From assembly GCF_009765165.1 (NCBI RefSeq), contig NZ_VLNU01000001.1, positions 434,001 through 498,000 on the forward strand: a DNA stretch of 64,000 nt. The letters run 5' to 3'. This document shows, one piece after another, positions 55,178 to 63,764 of the stretch; position 1 is the stretch's first letter; each line of letters starts with the position of its first letter. This stretch comes from Lysobacter panacisoli (GTDB taxonomy: Bacteria > Pseudomonadota > Gammaproteobacteria > Xanthomonadales > Xanthomonadaceae). The translations under genes and the position numbers were made by a program. The notes beneath the pieces are model-generated. The model did no database searches. It had not been told where the DNA came from and saw nothing but the letters and a program-made list of their open reading frames with translations.

Positions 55178-55992
55178 GCACGCGCAGCCACCACTTCAGC
55201 GAGCCGGCCAAGAAGCATCTGGGCCAGCACTTCCTGCACGATCGCCGGATCATCGACAACATCGTGCACGCCGTCGATCCCAAGCCCGGCGATCGCCTCG
55301 TCGAGATCGGACCCGGCCAGGGCGCGATCACTTTCCCGCTGCTCGACCGTCACGGCGAACTCACCGTCATCGAGTTCGATCGCGACCTCATCTTCCCGCT
55401 CACCGAGGCCGCGCGCGCGCACGGCACGCTGGAAGTGATCCATCGCGACGTGCTGACCGTCGACTTCAGCGCGCTCGCGCGCAACAGCGGCAACGAAGGC
55501 GGACAGATCCGGCTGGTCGGCAACCTGCCCTACAACCTGTCCTCGCCGATCCTGTTCCATGCGCTGGAACACGCCACGGCGATCCGCGACATGCACTTCA
55601 TGCTGCAGAAGGAAGTCGTCGATCGCATGGCCGCCGGGCCCGGCAGCAAGGTGTATGGACGCCTCGGCGTGATGCTGCAGGCGTACTGCCACGTGACCCC
55701 GCTGTTCGACGTCCCGCCAGGCGCGTTCCGTCCGCCGCCGAAGGTGGATTCGGCGGTGGTGCGGCTGGTGCCGCGCGCGCCGGAAGCCATCGGCATCGAC
55801 GATCCGGCGATGTACTCCGCAGTCGTGCGCGATGCCTTCGGCCAGCGCCGCAAGACGCTGCGCAATGCGCTGTCGAACCTGTGCGATGCGGCCGCGATCG
55901 AGGCCGCCGGCGTGCGTCCGGACGCGCGCGCGGAGCAGATCGAGGTCGCCGATTTCGTGCGTCTGGCCAACGCGCTGGCCGCGCGCGCCTAG
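55174..55992 (+). CDS. rsmA: 16S rRNA adenine-N6,N6 dimethyltransferase
   Basis: A 272-residue KsgA/RsmA methyltransferase that dimethylates A1518 and A1519 of 16S rRNA. KKHLGQHFLHD opens the SAM domain, VEIGPGQGAITFPLL binds SAM, and the catalytic NLPY is in LVGNLPYNLSSPILFH. FRPPPKVDSAVVRLVPR and the C-terminal helical domain complete it. Length and overlap with pdxA are typical. Confidence 0.96.
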   Translation: MSTRSHHFSEPAKKHLGQHFLHDRRIIDNIVHAVDPKPGDRLVEIGPGQGAITFPLLDRHGELTVIEFDRDLIFPLTEAARAHGTLEVIHRDVLTVDFSALARNSGNEGGQIRLVGNLPYNLSSPILFHALEHATAIRDMHFMLQKEVVDRMAAGPGSKVYGRLGVMLQAYCHVTPLFDVPPGAFRPPPKVDSAVVRLVPRAPEAIGIDDPAMYSAVVRDAFGQRRKTLRNALSNLCDAAAIEAAGVRPDARAEQIEVADFVRLANALAARA

Positions 55993-56084
55993 CACGCGCG
56001 GCGCGCTCGCCCCGCGAGCCCGCCCTTCATCCCACGCATACGCCGCGTTGACCACACGGGCGCCTCACGCCCTACACTGTCCGC

Positions 56085-56468
56085 ATGGAACGCAGTATCA
56101 ATTACGCCATCGACATCACCGTGGCGACCCGCTATCTCGACGAGCAGTCCGAGCCGGGTCAGGACCGGTATGTCTTCGCTTACACCATCAACATCCGCAA
56201 CAGCGGCAGCGTGCCCGCGCGGCTCACGCACCGTCACTGGCTGATCACCGACGGCAACGGCAAAGTGCAGGAGGTCGAAGGCGAAGGCGTGGTCGGCGAA
56301 CAGCCTTGGCTGCGGCCCGGCGACGATTTCGAGTACACCTCCGGCGCGGTGCTGGAAACCACGCACGGCATGATGGAGGGCACCTACAGCATGCTTGCCG
56401 ACGATGGCACGACGTTCGATGCGCCGGTCCCGGCGTTCAGTCTCGCCGTCCCACGCACCCTGCACTGA
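56085..56468 (+). CDS. apaG: ApaG protein
   Basis: A 127-residue ApaG homologue with a fibronectin type III-like fold. ITVATRYLDEQSEPGQDRYV, the LTHRHWLITDGNGKVQEVEG block and GVVGEQPWLRPGDDFEYTSG are all family signatures. Its function is uncertain; it has been tied to magnesium/cobalt sensitivity and nucleotide binding. It lies between rsmA and apaH as in E. coli. Confidence 0.95.
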   Translation: MERSINYAIDITVATRYLDEQSEPGQDRYVFAYTINIRNSGSVPARLTHRHWLITDGNGKVQEVEGEGVVGEQPWLRPGDDFEYTSGAVLETTHGMMEGTYSMLADDGTTFDAPVPAFSLAVPRTLH

Positions 56469-56482
56469 GCGGATACCGACGC

Positions 56483-57472
56483 ATGAGCATCTGGGCCATC
56501 GGCGATCTGCAAGGCTGCTACGACGCGACGCAGCGACTGCTGGAGCGCATCGCCTTCGATCCGGCGCGCGACCGCCTGTGGTTCTGCGGCGACCTGGTCA
56601 ATCGCGGCGGACAGTCGCTGGAAACCCTGCGCCTGGTCCATTCGCTGCGCGAATACAGCGTGGTGGTTTTGGGTAACCACGATCTTTCGCTGCTCGCCAT
56701 CGGTGAACGTCGCGAGGACGAGCAGCGCAAGGTCAATCCGGACCTGCAGCGCATCGTGCTGGCCGAGGATCGCGACGAACTGCTTGGCTGGCTGCGCACG
56801 CAGAAGCTCGTGCACGTGGACCGCAACCTCGGCTGGATGATGGTGCACGCCGGCCTCGCCCCGCAGTGGTCGACGCAGATGGCGGAACGTTTCGCGCGCG
56901 AAGTCGAGGAACGCCTGCACGGCGACCAGTTCCGCCGCCTGCTCAGGAACATGTACGGCGACAAGCCGGCCTGGCATCCCAAGCTCGCCGGCATCGATCG
57001 CCATCGCGCGATCATCAACATCTTCACCCGCCTGCGTTACTGCACGCCGCGCGGCCGCATCTCGTTCGAAGACAAAGGCAGTCCCGGCACGCAGCCGGCT
57101 GGCCTGTATCCCTGGTACGAAGTGCCGGGGCGCGTCGAGCGCGACCTCAAGGTCGTGTGCGGCCACTGGTCCACGCTGGGACTGTTCATCGGCCACGGCG
57201 TGCACGCGATCGACACCGGCGCGGTCTGGGGCGGCAAGCTCACCGCGCTGCAGCTCGACACCGACGAACTACGGCTGGTGCAGGTGCCCGGCCGCGACGT
57301 GCCGGCACAGCAGCCGCGTCCGCGGCCGCCGCACCATCCCGATGACCGTCGTCCGCGTCGCCCGAACCCGCAGAACGGCCAACCGCGTCGCAACCACCGT
57401 CCGCCGCAGGCACAACAGCCGCGCCAGAACGAAACGCCGCGCGACGTTCCGGTGGAAAGCGACCACGATTGA
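56483..57472 (+). CDS. apaH: Symmetrical bis(5'-nucleosyl)-tetraphosphatase with basic Pro-rich tail
   Basis: Hydrolyses Ap4A to ADP and removes Np4 caps from RNA. The metallophosphatase motifs are IGDLQGCYD, FCGDLVNRGGQS and VLGNHDLSLLAIG, and a late GHWSTLGLF. The core ends near residue 275. The remaining 55 residues are rich in Pro, Arg, Gln and His (RPRPPHHPDDRRPRRP and on) and are not part of the E. coli enzyme; they look disordered and could bind RNA. Total 329 residues. Confidence 0.94.
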   Translation: MSIWAIGDLQGCYDATQRLLERIAFDPARDRLWFCGDLVNRGGQSLETLRLVHSLREYSVVVLGNHDLSLLAIGERREDEQRKVNPDLQRIVLAEDRDELLGWLRTQKLVHVDRNLGWMMVHAGLAPQWSTQMAERFAREVEERLHGDQFRRLLRNMYGDKPAWHPKLAGIDRHRAIINIFTRLRYCTPRGRISFEDKGSPGTQPAGLYPWYEVPGRVERDLKVVCGHWSTLGLFIGHGVHAIDTGAVWGGKLTALQLDTDELRLVQVPGRDVPAQQPRPRPPHHPDDRRPRRPNPQNGQPRRNHRPPQAQQPRQNETPRDVPVESDHD

Positions 57473-57486
57473 AGCAGCGCCGGCGC

Positions 57487-57990
57487 TCAGCCGGCGACGC
57501 GCTCGTAATCCACGAACTCGAACGCGAAGGCGTGCTTCACATCGGCTGCGTGCCATTCGCGCGCGACCACGCGCCACCGTGCGGGATCGAACGCAGGAAA
57601 GACCGCGTCCGCGTCATCGACCACGGTGTCAACGTGGGTGAGGTGCAGGTGCGTCGCGCGCGGCAGGCACAGCGTGTAGATCTCGCCGCCGCCGATCACG
57701 CACAGTTCCGGCGCGCCGTCGTCGTTCGCGATGCGCAACGCGTCGTCGATCGATGCGACCGCTTCCATGCCATCGAACGGCACCTGCCCCGAGCGCGTCA
57801 GCACCAGGTTTCGTCGACCCGGCAGTGCGCGACCGAGCGACTGCGCGGTCTTGCGCCCCATCAGCACCGGCTTGCCGAGCGTGAGCGCCTTGAAGCGCTT
57901 GAGATCGTCGGGTAGCCGCCACGGCAGGTCGTTGTCGCGGCCGATGGCGCTGTTGCGATCGAGCGCGGCGATCAGACTGAGCGCGATCAT
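57487..57990 (-). CDS. folA: Dihydrofolate reductase
   Basis: A 167-residue DHFR making tetrahydrofolate. Features: SLIAALDRNSAIGRDNDLPW with the substrate Asp region DDLKRFKALTLGKPVLMGRKT, GRRNLVLTRS and CVIGGGEIYTLCLP. It overlaps the preceding unknown gene by four bases and belongs to a minus-strand run with thyA, which supplies its substrate dihydrofolate. Confidence 0.96.
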   Translation of the reverse strand: MIALSLIAALDRNSAIGRDNDLPWRLPDDLKRFKALTLGKPVLMGRKTAQSLGRALPGRRNLVLTRSGQVPFDGMEAVASIDDALRIANDDGAPELCVIGGGEIYTLCLPRATHLHLTHVDTVVDDADAVFPAFDPARWRVVAREWHAADVKHAFAFEFVDYERVAG

Positions 57991-58574
57991 CCGGCGGGCC
58001 CGGACTTGCAGCGGCGCACCACCGGCCAGATCCGCTCCTGCGCGGCGCGCTGCATGCGCTCGCCCGATTCGCCGTCGGCGATCCGGCTCAGCGGCGAGGC
58101 CATCAGCGCGCGCTTGAGTGGATCGACGAACTCGCGCGTGCTGTAGATCTGCACCTTCACCAGATCCTCGGCGCCCTTCACGCTCAAGGTCGTCAGATAG
58201 CCGCGCATCCGATCCGGCGGAAACGTCTCGGCGAGCGCGCCGATCATCGCCTCGCGCGTCTGCGGATCGGTGTAGGCCTCTTCGAGCAGGGAGCGGATGT
58301 CGTCGCTCGCGAAACGCTGGAGCGCCTTGTCCAGGCCTTTGCAGGATGCGGCCTGCTCTTCGCCGCCGAGCGACTGCACGGCCTGCTGGCGCATGTTCTC
58401 CAGCAGACGACGCTCGACGTCGACCACGAACTCCTCGTGGATGACCTTGCCGAACCACTGGTCGTACAGCGTGCTCGCCAGTTCGTGCGCTTCGCCCGAG
58501 GGCGGTGCGTCCGTCGATGCGGCAGCGGGAAGCACGAGCGACGCGGCGATCAGGGCCGCGAGAAGTCCGCGCAT
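57987..58574 (-). CDS. Exported protein of unknown function between thyA and folA
   Basis: A 195-residue protein with signal peptide ([19 protein letters not shown]). The mature part is all helical in look, with two cysteines (ASCKGLD and VRRCKSG). It is joined to thyA by a TGATG overlap and to folA by a four-base overlap, so it is made with both. I do not recognise the family; a DUF2059-like helical fold is possible. No link with folate metabolism can be seen in the sequence. Confidence 0.78.
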   Translation of the reverse strand: MRGLLAALIAASLVLPAAASTDAPPSGEAHELASTLYDQWFGKVIHEEFVVDVERRLLENMRQQAVQSLGGEEQAASCKGLDKALQRFASDDIRSLLEEAYTDPQTREAMIGALAETFPPDRMRGYLTTLSVKGAEDLVKVQIYSTREFVDPLKRALMASPLSRIADGESGERMQRAAQERIWPVVRRCKSGPAG

Positions 58575-59368
58575 CACACCGCCACCGGCGCCTTGATCGC
58601 GGGCAGCGGATCGTAGTGCTCGATGGCGATGTCGTCGTAGGCGAAGCCGAAGATGTCCTTCACCTCCGGATTCAGGCGCAGCACCGGCAGCGCGCGCGGC
58701 GTGCGTGTGAGCTGCTCGCGCGCCTGCTCGAAGTGGTTCGAGTACAGGTGCGCATCGCCCAGCGTGTGCACGAAATCGCCCACGCCCAGTCCGCACACCT
58801 GCGCGACCATGTGGGTCAGCAGTGCGTAGCTGGCGATGTTGAACGGCACACCGAGGAAGATGTCGCCGCTGCGCTGGTAGAGCTGGCAGCTGAGCTTTCC
58901 GTCGGCGACGTAGAACTGGAACATCGTGTGGCACGGCATCAACGCCATGCGTGGCAGGTCGGCGACGTTCCAGGCCGAAACGATCAGGCGGCGCGAATCG
59001 GGATTGCGCTTGATCTCATCCACCACCCAGCGGATCTGGTCGATCTCGATGCCGTCCGCACCGGCCCAGCGACGCCACTGCTTGCCGTACACCGGGCCGA
59101 GCTCGCCGTCGGCATCGGCCCATTCGTCCCAGATGCTGACCTTGTTGTCCTTCAGGTAGGCGACATTGGTGTCGCCCTGCAAGAACCACAGCAGCTCGTG
59201 CACGATCGAGCGCAGGTGCAGCTTCTTGGTCGTGACCAGCGGGAAGCCCTGCGACAGGTCGAAGCGCATCTGCCAGCCGAACACGCTGCGCGTGCCGGTG
59301 CCGGTGCGATCGGCCTTGTCGGTGCCGTGTTCGAGGACGTGGCGGAGGAGGTCGAGGTACTGCTTCAT
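58574..59368 (-). CDS. thyA: Thymidylate synthase
   Basis: A 264-residue enzyme making dTMP from dUMP with methylene-tetrahydrofolate. The active-site Cys is in [32 protein letters not shown], the dUMP site [19 protein letters not shown] and the folate-binding C-terminus IKAPVAV are conserved. 264 residues equals the E. coli length. The gene lies 15 bp downstream of lgt, a common pairing. Confidence 0.97.
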   Translation of the reverse strand: MKQYLDLLRHVLEHGTDKADRTGTGTRSVFGWQMRFDLSQGFPLVTTKKLHLRSIVHELLWFLQGDTNVAYLKDNKVSIWDEWADADGELGPVYGKQWRRWAGADGIEIDQIRWVVDEIKRNPDSRRLIVSAWNVADLPRMALMPCHTMFQFYVADGKLSCQLYQRSGDIFLGVPFNIASYALLTHMVAQVCGLGVGDFVHTLGDAHLYSNHFEQAREQLTRTPRALPVLRLNPEVKDIFGFAYDDIAIEHYDPLPAIKAPVAV

Positions 59369-59383
59369 CGCATCGCTCCCGGA

Positions 59384-60262
59384 TTACTTCGTTGCTGCCG
59401 CGAGCGGCTGCGGCTGCAGCGTCGGCTGGCGGCGCGACCACAGCAGCCAGTACAGGCCCAGCGCGATCAGCGGCAGGCTCAGCACCTGGCCCATCGTCAG
59501 CCAGCCGAAGGCGAGATAGCCCAGCTGTTCGTCCGGCACGCGCACGAATTCGACGAGGAAGCGGAAGCAGCCGTACAGCAACGCGAACAGGCCCGACACC
59601 GCATAGCGCGGACGCGGCGTGCGCGAGAACCACCACAGCACCGCGAACATCACCAGCCCTTCGAGGAGGGCCTGGTACAGCTGCGAGGGATGGCGCGCGA
59701 AACGCTCGAGCGCACCGCTGGCGAACTCGGCCTGGATGCGCTCCATCGTGTAGTCCTTGAACTCCGGCGCGCGCGGGAACACCACGCCCCAGCCGGCTTC
59801 GGTGTACTTGCCCCACAACTCGCCGCCGATGTAGTTGCCCAGGCGTCCGAAACCGAGCCCCGGCGGCACCAGCGGCGCGAGGAAATCGACCGTGTCCATC
59901 AGGTGCAGGCGGTGCTTGCGCGACCACCACCATGCGGCGGCGACGACGCCGATCAGGCCACCGTGGAAACTCATGCCGCCTTCCCAGATGCGGAACAGCA
60001 TCAGCGGGTCGTGCAGCAGCTGGCCGAAGGAATAGAAGAAGACGTAGCCCAGTCGCCCGCCGAGCACGACACCGAGCATCGCGTAGAACAGCAGATCGCC
60101 GTAGGCCTGGTCGTCGACGCCGGGCAGGCGTCCGGCGCGCACGCGCATCCGGCCGAGCCACCAGGCCATGCCGAATCCGAGCAGGTACATGATTCCGTAC
60201 CAGTGCACCTGCAGCGGGCCGAGGTGGAAGGCGATCGGATCGATCTGGTGCAGGACGGTCAT
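59384..60262 (-). CDS. lgt: Prolipoprotein diacylglyceryl transferase
   Basis: A 292-residue inner membrane enzyme that adds diacylglycerol to the lipobox cysteine of prolipoproteins. About seven helices. Signatures are [30 protein letters not shown] and the Lgt motif [16 protein letters not shown]. Several predicted lipoproteins here (TlpA-like, LemA, Cys-rich) would be its substrates. Confidence 0.97.
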   Translation of the reverse strand: MTVLHQIDPIAFHLGPLQVHWYGIMYLLGFGMAWWLGRMRVRAGRLPGVDDQAYGDLLFYAMLGVVLGGRLGYVFFYSFGQLLHDPLMLFRIWEGGMSFHGGLIGVVAAAWWWSRKHRLHLMDTVDFLAPLVPPGLGFGRLGNYIGGELWGKYTEAGWGVVFPRAPEFKDYTMERIQAEFASGALERFARHPSQLYQALLEGLVMFAVLWWFSRTPRPRYAVSGLFALLYGCFRFLVEFVRVPDEQLGYLAFGWLTMGQVLSLPLIALGLYWLLWSRRQPTLQPQPLAAATK

Positions 60263-60339
60263 GCGGCGATGCGGCTCCGGACGGCGTGGGGCCTATTGTG
60301 CCCGAGGGCGGCAACGGGCGGATTGCGGAAAGCGGGCCG

Positions 60340-60828
60340 CTACAGGATGTAGGGCAGGTCGGGCAGTTCGTTGACGTCGTGGGCGCCGTCGTCGCGCGGG
60401 AAGTGCTGGACCAGCAGGGCCGACAGCGCATCCACGCCGGCCATGACACCCGCTTCGACCTCGCCCGCGCGCAGGCGTTCCTCGATCAGCTGGCACACGC
60501 CGCGCCACTGCTCGTCGCTGACGCGCCCGGCGAAGCCGCGGTCGGCGACGATCTCGATGCGATGGTCGGCCAGCAGCAGGTACAGCAGCACGCCGTTGTT
60601 GGCGTGGGTGTCCCACACGCGCAGCTGGGCGAACACTTCGTGCGCGCGGTCGCGCGCCTGCGCGCCGGACAGCACCGCGCGCGGCGGCAATGCGGGTTCG
60701 ACCGCGAAACAGATCTCGCCGGTGTGGCGCAGCTCGCTGTCGGCGATGGCGCGGGTGATCTTCTGCAGGCTCTCGCCCGGGAACAGGCGTTTGGCCGACG
60801 GGGCGAACAGGTGCTTGAACAGGCGCAT
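60340..60828 (-). CDS. TPM-domain protein, soluble
   Basis: A 162-residue TPM (TLP18.3/Psb32/MOLO-1) domain protein without signal peptide. RVWDTHANNGVLLYLLLADHRIEIVADRGF is the core, read in parts, and it corresponds to VLLVVAKNDRRVRIEVGYGL in the next gene. Such proteins usually follow a secreted TPM protein and LemA, as here. Role unknown. It ends 77 bp before lgt. Confidence 0.87.
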   Translation of the reverse strand: MRLFKHLFAPSAKRLFPGESLQKITRAIADSELRHTGEICFAVEPALPPRAVLSGAQARDRAHEVFAQLRVWDTHANNGVLLYLLLADHRIEIVADRGFAGRVSDEQWRGVCQLIEERLRAGEVEAGVMAGVDALSALLVQHFPRDDGAHDVNELPDLPYIL

Positions 60829-60839
60829 GCGCGGCCTCC

Positions 60840-61763
60840 TTACCAGCTTCCGGAGGCGCCACCGCCTCCGCTCATGCCGCCGCCACCGCCCCAGCCGCCA
60901 CCGCCGCCGAAGCCCCCGCCTCCACCAAAGCCACCACCGCCACCCCAACCGCCTCCGCCCCAACCACCGAACCCGCGGTCGCGCGCGTAGCGGCCGGTCG
61001 GCAGCGAAGCCAGGCCCATGAAGAATCCCAACGCCGCGCCGAGACCCGCGATCACCACCAGCGAGGAGATCAGCCACGCCACGCCGCCCGCCGCCGCGCC
61101 GCCGATCAGCGCGCGCACCGGCGAGGGCGCGCGACCGAAGATGCCGCGTGCGACCTGGGCGACGATGAATGCCACGAACAGGGCGACCAGCCAGCCGCTG
61201 CCGCCGCCACCGCCGCGACGTTCGGCCGTGTGGTCGGCCATCGGCGCCGGTAACGGTTCGCCGTCGATCACCTTCACCAGCGCCGCGGTCGCATCGGTGA
61301 TGCCGCCGGCGAAATCGCCCGCGCGGAATTTCGGCACGAGGTATTCCTGGATCACGCGCGAGGCGATCGCGTCGGGAATCGCGCCTTCCAGGCCGTAACC
61401 GACTTCGATGCGCACGCGACGGTCGTTCTTGGCGACCACCAGCAGCACGCCATCGTCCACGCCCTTGCGCCCGATCTTCCACTGTTCGAAGGCACGCACC
61501 GCGTACTGGGCGATGTCCTCCGGCTCGGTGGTCGGCACCAGCAGCACCTGCAACTGGCTGCCCTTGCGCTTCTGCAGCGCCAGCGCCTGCGCTTCGAGCT
61601 GCTGGCGCGTGGCCGCATCGAGCGTGCCGGTGGTGTCGATGACCGGCGAGCTCAGCTCGGGGATCGGCGCCAACTGCTGCGCCTGCGCAAAAGCGCAGGC
61701 GAGCATCAGCACCAGGGCGGTCGCGCATGCGCGCAGCGTTGCGATGAAACGCGGTGCGCTCAC
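60840..61763 (-). CDS. TPM-domain membrane protein with Gly-rich tail (YgcG-like)
   Basis: A 307-residue protein: signal peptide (ending AFAQA), TPM domain about 35-175 (SSPVIDTTGTLDAATRQQLE and VLLVVAKNDRRVRIEVGYGL), two membrane helices (WLVALFVAFIVAQVARGIF and WLISSLVVIAGLGAALGFFMG), then about 55 residues of Gly, Trp and Phe repeats of the type GGWGGGGGFGGGG. The layout fits the YgcG family. It lies 36 bp downstream of lemA and 11 bp upstream of the second TPM gene; the three form an operon. Confidence 0.9.
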   Translation of the reverse strand: MSAPRFIATLRACATALVLMLACAFAQAQQLAPIPELSSPVIDTTGTLDAATRQQLEAQALALQKRKGSQLQVLLVPTTEPEDIAQYAVRAFEQWKIGRKGVDDGVLLVVAKNDRRVRIEVGYGLEGAIPDAIASRVIQEYLVPKFRAGDFAGGITDATAALVKVIDGEPLPAPMADHTAERRGGGGGSGWLVALFVAFIVAQVARGIFGRAPSPVRALIGGAAAGGVAWLISSLVVIAGLGAALGFFMGLASLPTGRYARDRGFGGWGGGGWGGGGGFGGGGGFGGGGGWGGGGGMSGGGGASGSW

Positions 61764-61799
61764 GGTGCGGCTCCGCTGGATGTGCGCATCAACCGCGCA

Positions 61800-62450
61800 T
61801 CAACCGTTCGACGGCGCCGGCTGTTGCGTCGGCTGCTGCTGCGGTTGCTGCTGCTGCGGCTGGGCCGGCGCGCCGAAGTCGACCTTCGGTGCTTCCTGGA
61901 TCTGCGCTTCGTTCTCGACGGTGAAGTTGGGCTTGGGCTTGTAGCCGAACATCATCGCGGTCAGGTTGACCGGGAACTGGCGGATGTAGGTGTTGTAGTC
62001 CTGCACCGTCTGGATGTAGCGCTGGCGCTCGACCGTGATGCGATTCTCGGTGCCTTCCAGCTGTGCCTGCAGCTGCAGGAAGTTCTGGTCGGCCTTGAGC
62101 TGCGGATAGTTCTCGCTGACCACCAGCAGGCGGCCGATGGCGCTCTGCAGTTCGCCCTGCGCCTGCTGGAACTGCGCCAGCGACGCGGGATCTTCGGCAT
62201 TGACGTTGATGCTGCCCACGCGCGAACGCGCTTCGGTCACCTGCGTCAGCACCTGCTGCTCGTGGCTGGCGTAGCCCTTCACCGTCGCGACGAGGTTGGG
62301 CACCAGGTCGGCACGGCGCTTGTAGACATTGAGCACCTGCGACCAGGCGGCCTTCACCGCTTCGTCCTTGCTCTGGATGGTGTTGTAACCGCAGCCGCTC
62401 AGCATGGCGACCAGCACGACCAGAACGAACGCTTGCACCAGACGGATCAT
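61800..62450 (-). CDS. lemA: LemA family lipoprotein
   Basis: A 216-residue LemA protein. The ATG at 62450 starts a lipoprotein signal with lipobox LSGC (VVLVAMLSGCGYNTIQ). The helical core contains SQVLNVYKRRADLVPNLVATVKGYA, read in parts, and YNTYIRQFPVNLTAMMFGYKPKP, the most conserved LemA blocks. A Gln/Pro-rich tail ends it. Usually encoded with TPM proteins, as here; it is thought to act at the envelope. Confidence 0.94.
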   Translation of the reverse strand: MIRLVQAFVLVVLVAMLSGCGYNTIQSKDEAVKAAWSQVLNVYKRRADLVPNLVATVKGYASHEQQVLTQVTEARSRVGSINVNAEDPASLAQFQQAQGELQSAIGRLLVVSENYPQLKADQNFLQLQAQLEGTENRITVERQRYIQTVQDYNTYIRQFPVNLTAMMFGYKPKPNFTVENEAQIQEAPKVDFGAPAQPQQQQPQQQPTQQPAPSNG

Positions 62451-62554
62451 GGGGGTTTCCTCCGTGACGTTGGCCGGCATTGCATCACCGACCGCGCCGG
62501 TGCGCAATGGAGGCTCGGGCAGCGAAGTTACGATCGCGTTAGGCCGCAACGAAA

Positions 62555-62579
62555 ACGGCCCTCCACCAGGGAGGGCCGT
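62555..62579 (-). terminator. Terminator of terC
   Basis: ACGGCCCTCC (62555-62564) and GGAGGGCCGT (62570-62579) form a perfect 10-bp stem with loop ACCAG. On the minus strand it is followed by TTTCG. It lies 24 bp past the terC stop. Confidence 0.75.
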
Positions 62580-62603
62580 CGCGTGTGCGGATGGCGTCGC
62601 TGC

Positions 62604-63341
62604 TTACTCCGGCTGCAGCCGGCGCTGCGCGCGCCGCTTGGCCCACAGGTTGAGGCATTCCACCAGCGCCGAGAAACCCATCGCGCCGTAGATGTAACCC
62701 TTCGGGATGTGCAGGGCGAAGCCGTCGAAGATCAGGTACACGCCGACCAGGACGATGAAGGCCAGCGCCAGCATCTTGATGGTGGGGTTGGTGTCGATGA
62801 AGTGGCCCAGCGGCTTGGACGCGACCAGCATCACCACGACCGCGAGCAGGATCGCCGCGACCATCACCGGCAGGTGGTTGGCCATGCCGACCGCCGCGAT
62901 CACCGAGTCCAGCGAGAACACGATGTCGATCACCGCGATCTGGGCGATCACGCCCATGAACGACGCCTTCGGCTTGGTGTGGATGTCCTCTTCCTCGGGC
63001 TCGCCGATGATGAGGTCCTTGATCTCCATCGTGCCCTTCACCAGCAGGAACGCGCCGCCGAGGATGAGCACGAGGTCGCGGATCGAGATGCCCAGCCCGA
63101 ACAGGTTGAACAGCTCGTGGGTGAGTCCGGCCAGCCACGCCAGCGTCATCAGCAGCGCGATGCGGGTCAGGCACGCGACCGCGATGCCGAACTTGCGCGC
63201 CTTCTCGCGCTGCGAGTACGGCAGCTTGCTGACCGCGATGGAAATGAAGACGAGGTTGTCGATACCGAGCACGATTTCGATCGCGCTCAAGGTCACCAGG
63301 GTGATCCACACCTGCGGATCGGTCAGCATCTCAACCATCAA
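62604..63341 (-). CDS. TerC family integral membrane protein
   Basis: A 245-residue membrane protein of the TerC/Alx group with seven or so helices. EIVLGIDNLVFISI and IDIVFSLDSVIAAVGMAN hold the paired acidic residues thought to bind metal ions; members export manganese. A cytoplasmic acidic loop (GEPEEEDIHTKP) separates the halves. A second ATG three codons... 63338 is also possible as start. It stands alone with its own terminator. Confidence 0.92.
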   Translation of the reverse strand: MMVEMLTDPQVWITLVTLSAIEIVLGIDNLVFISIAVSKLPYSQREKARKFGIAVACLTRIALLMTLAWLAGLTHELFNLFGLGISIRDLVLILGGAFLLVKGTMEIKDLIIGEPEEEDIHTKPKASFMGVIAQIAVIDIVFSLDSVIAAVGMANHLPVMVAAILLAVVVMLVASKPLGHFIDTNPTIKMLALAFIVLVGVYLIFDGFALHIPKGYIYGAMGFSALVECLNLWAKRRAQRRLQPE

Positions 63342-63383
63342 TCGGGTTCCTGAACTTGTAAGACTTCAACGGCACGAATTCGA

Positions 63384-63764
63384 TCACAGCACCCGGGGCA
63401 GCAGGATCGCGCCCCAGGTCAGCACCACGTTCATCATCACCACGAACACCGCCGCCGAACCCATGTCCTTGGCGCGACCGGCCAGTTCGTGGAACTCGGG
63501 GCCGTAGCGTTCGATGACCGCCTCGACCGCGGAGTTGAGTAGCTCCACGCTGAGCACCAGCAGCATCGAGCCGATCATCAGCACGCGCTCCACCGGGGTC
63601 TGCCCGAGCCACCAGCCGACCGGGGCAAGGACCACGAACAGGTAGACCTCCAGGCGGAACGAGGATTCGTGCAGCCACGCGGCGCGAAGCCCCTGCATGG
63701 ACCACTTGGTCGCCTTGAAGATGCGCGCGGGACCGCGCGGCAGATGACCGAACGCGTCAGCCAT
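63384..63764 (-). CDS. dgkA: Diacylglycerol kinase
   Basis: A 126-residue three-helix inner membrane kinase that recycles diacylglycerol to phosphatidic acid. The catalytic block is LLNSAVEAVIERYGPEFHEL plus AKDMGSAAVF, with the conserved Glu and Asn residues. The ATG at 63764 gives the family length; the frame is open up to 63968 but the extra part is Arg/Pro-rich and without homology. The last 236 bp of the window (63765-64000) hold no gene I can support. Confidence 0.94.
   Translation of the reverse strand: MADAFGHLPRGPARIFKATKWSMQGLRAAWLHESSFRLEVYLFVVLAPVGWWLGQTPVERVLMIGSMLLVLSVELLNSAVEAVIERYGPEFHELAGRAKDMGSAAVFVVMMNVVLTWGAILLPRVL

Noticed and set aside
58505..60352. A 615-codon plus-strand frame over thyA and lgt
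   Set aside because: Antisense to two certain genes, rich in His, Gln and Arg, no domain.
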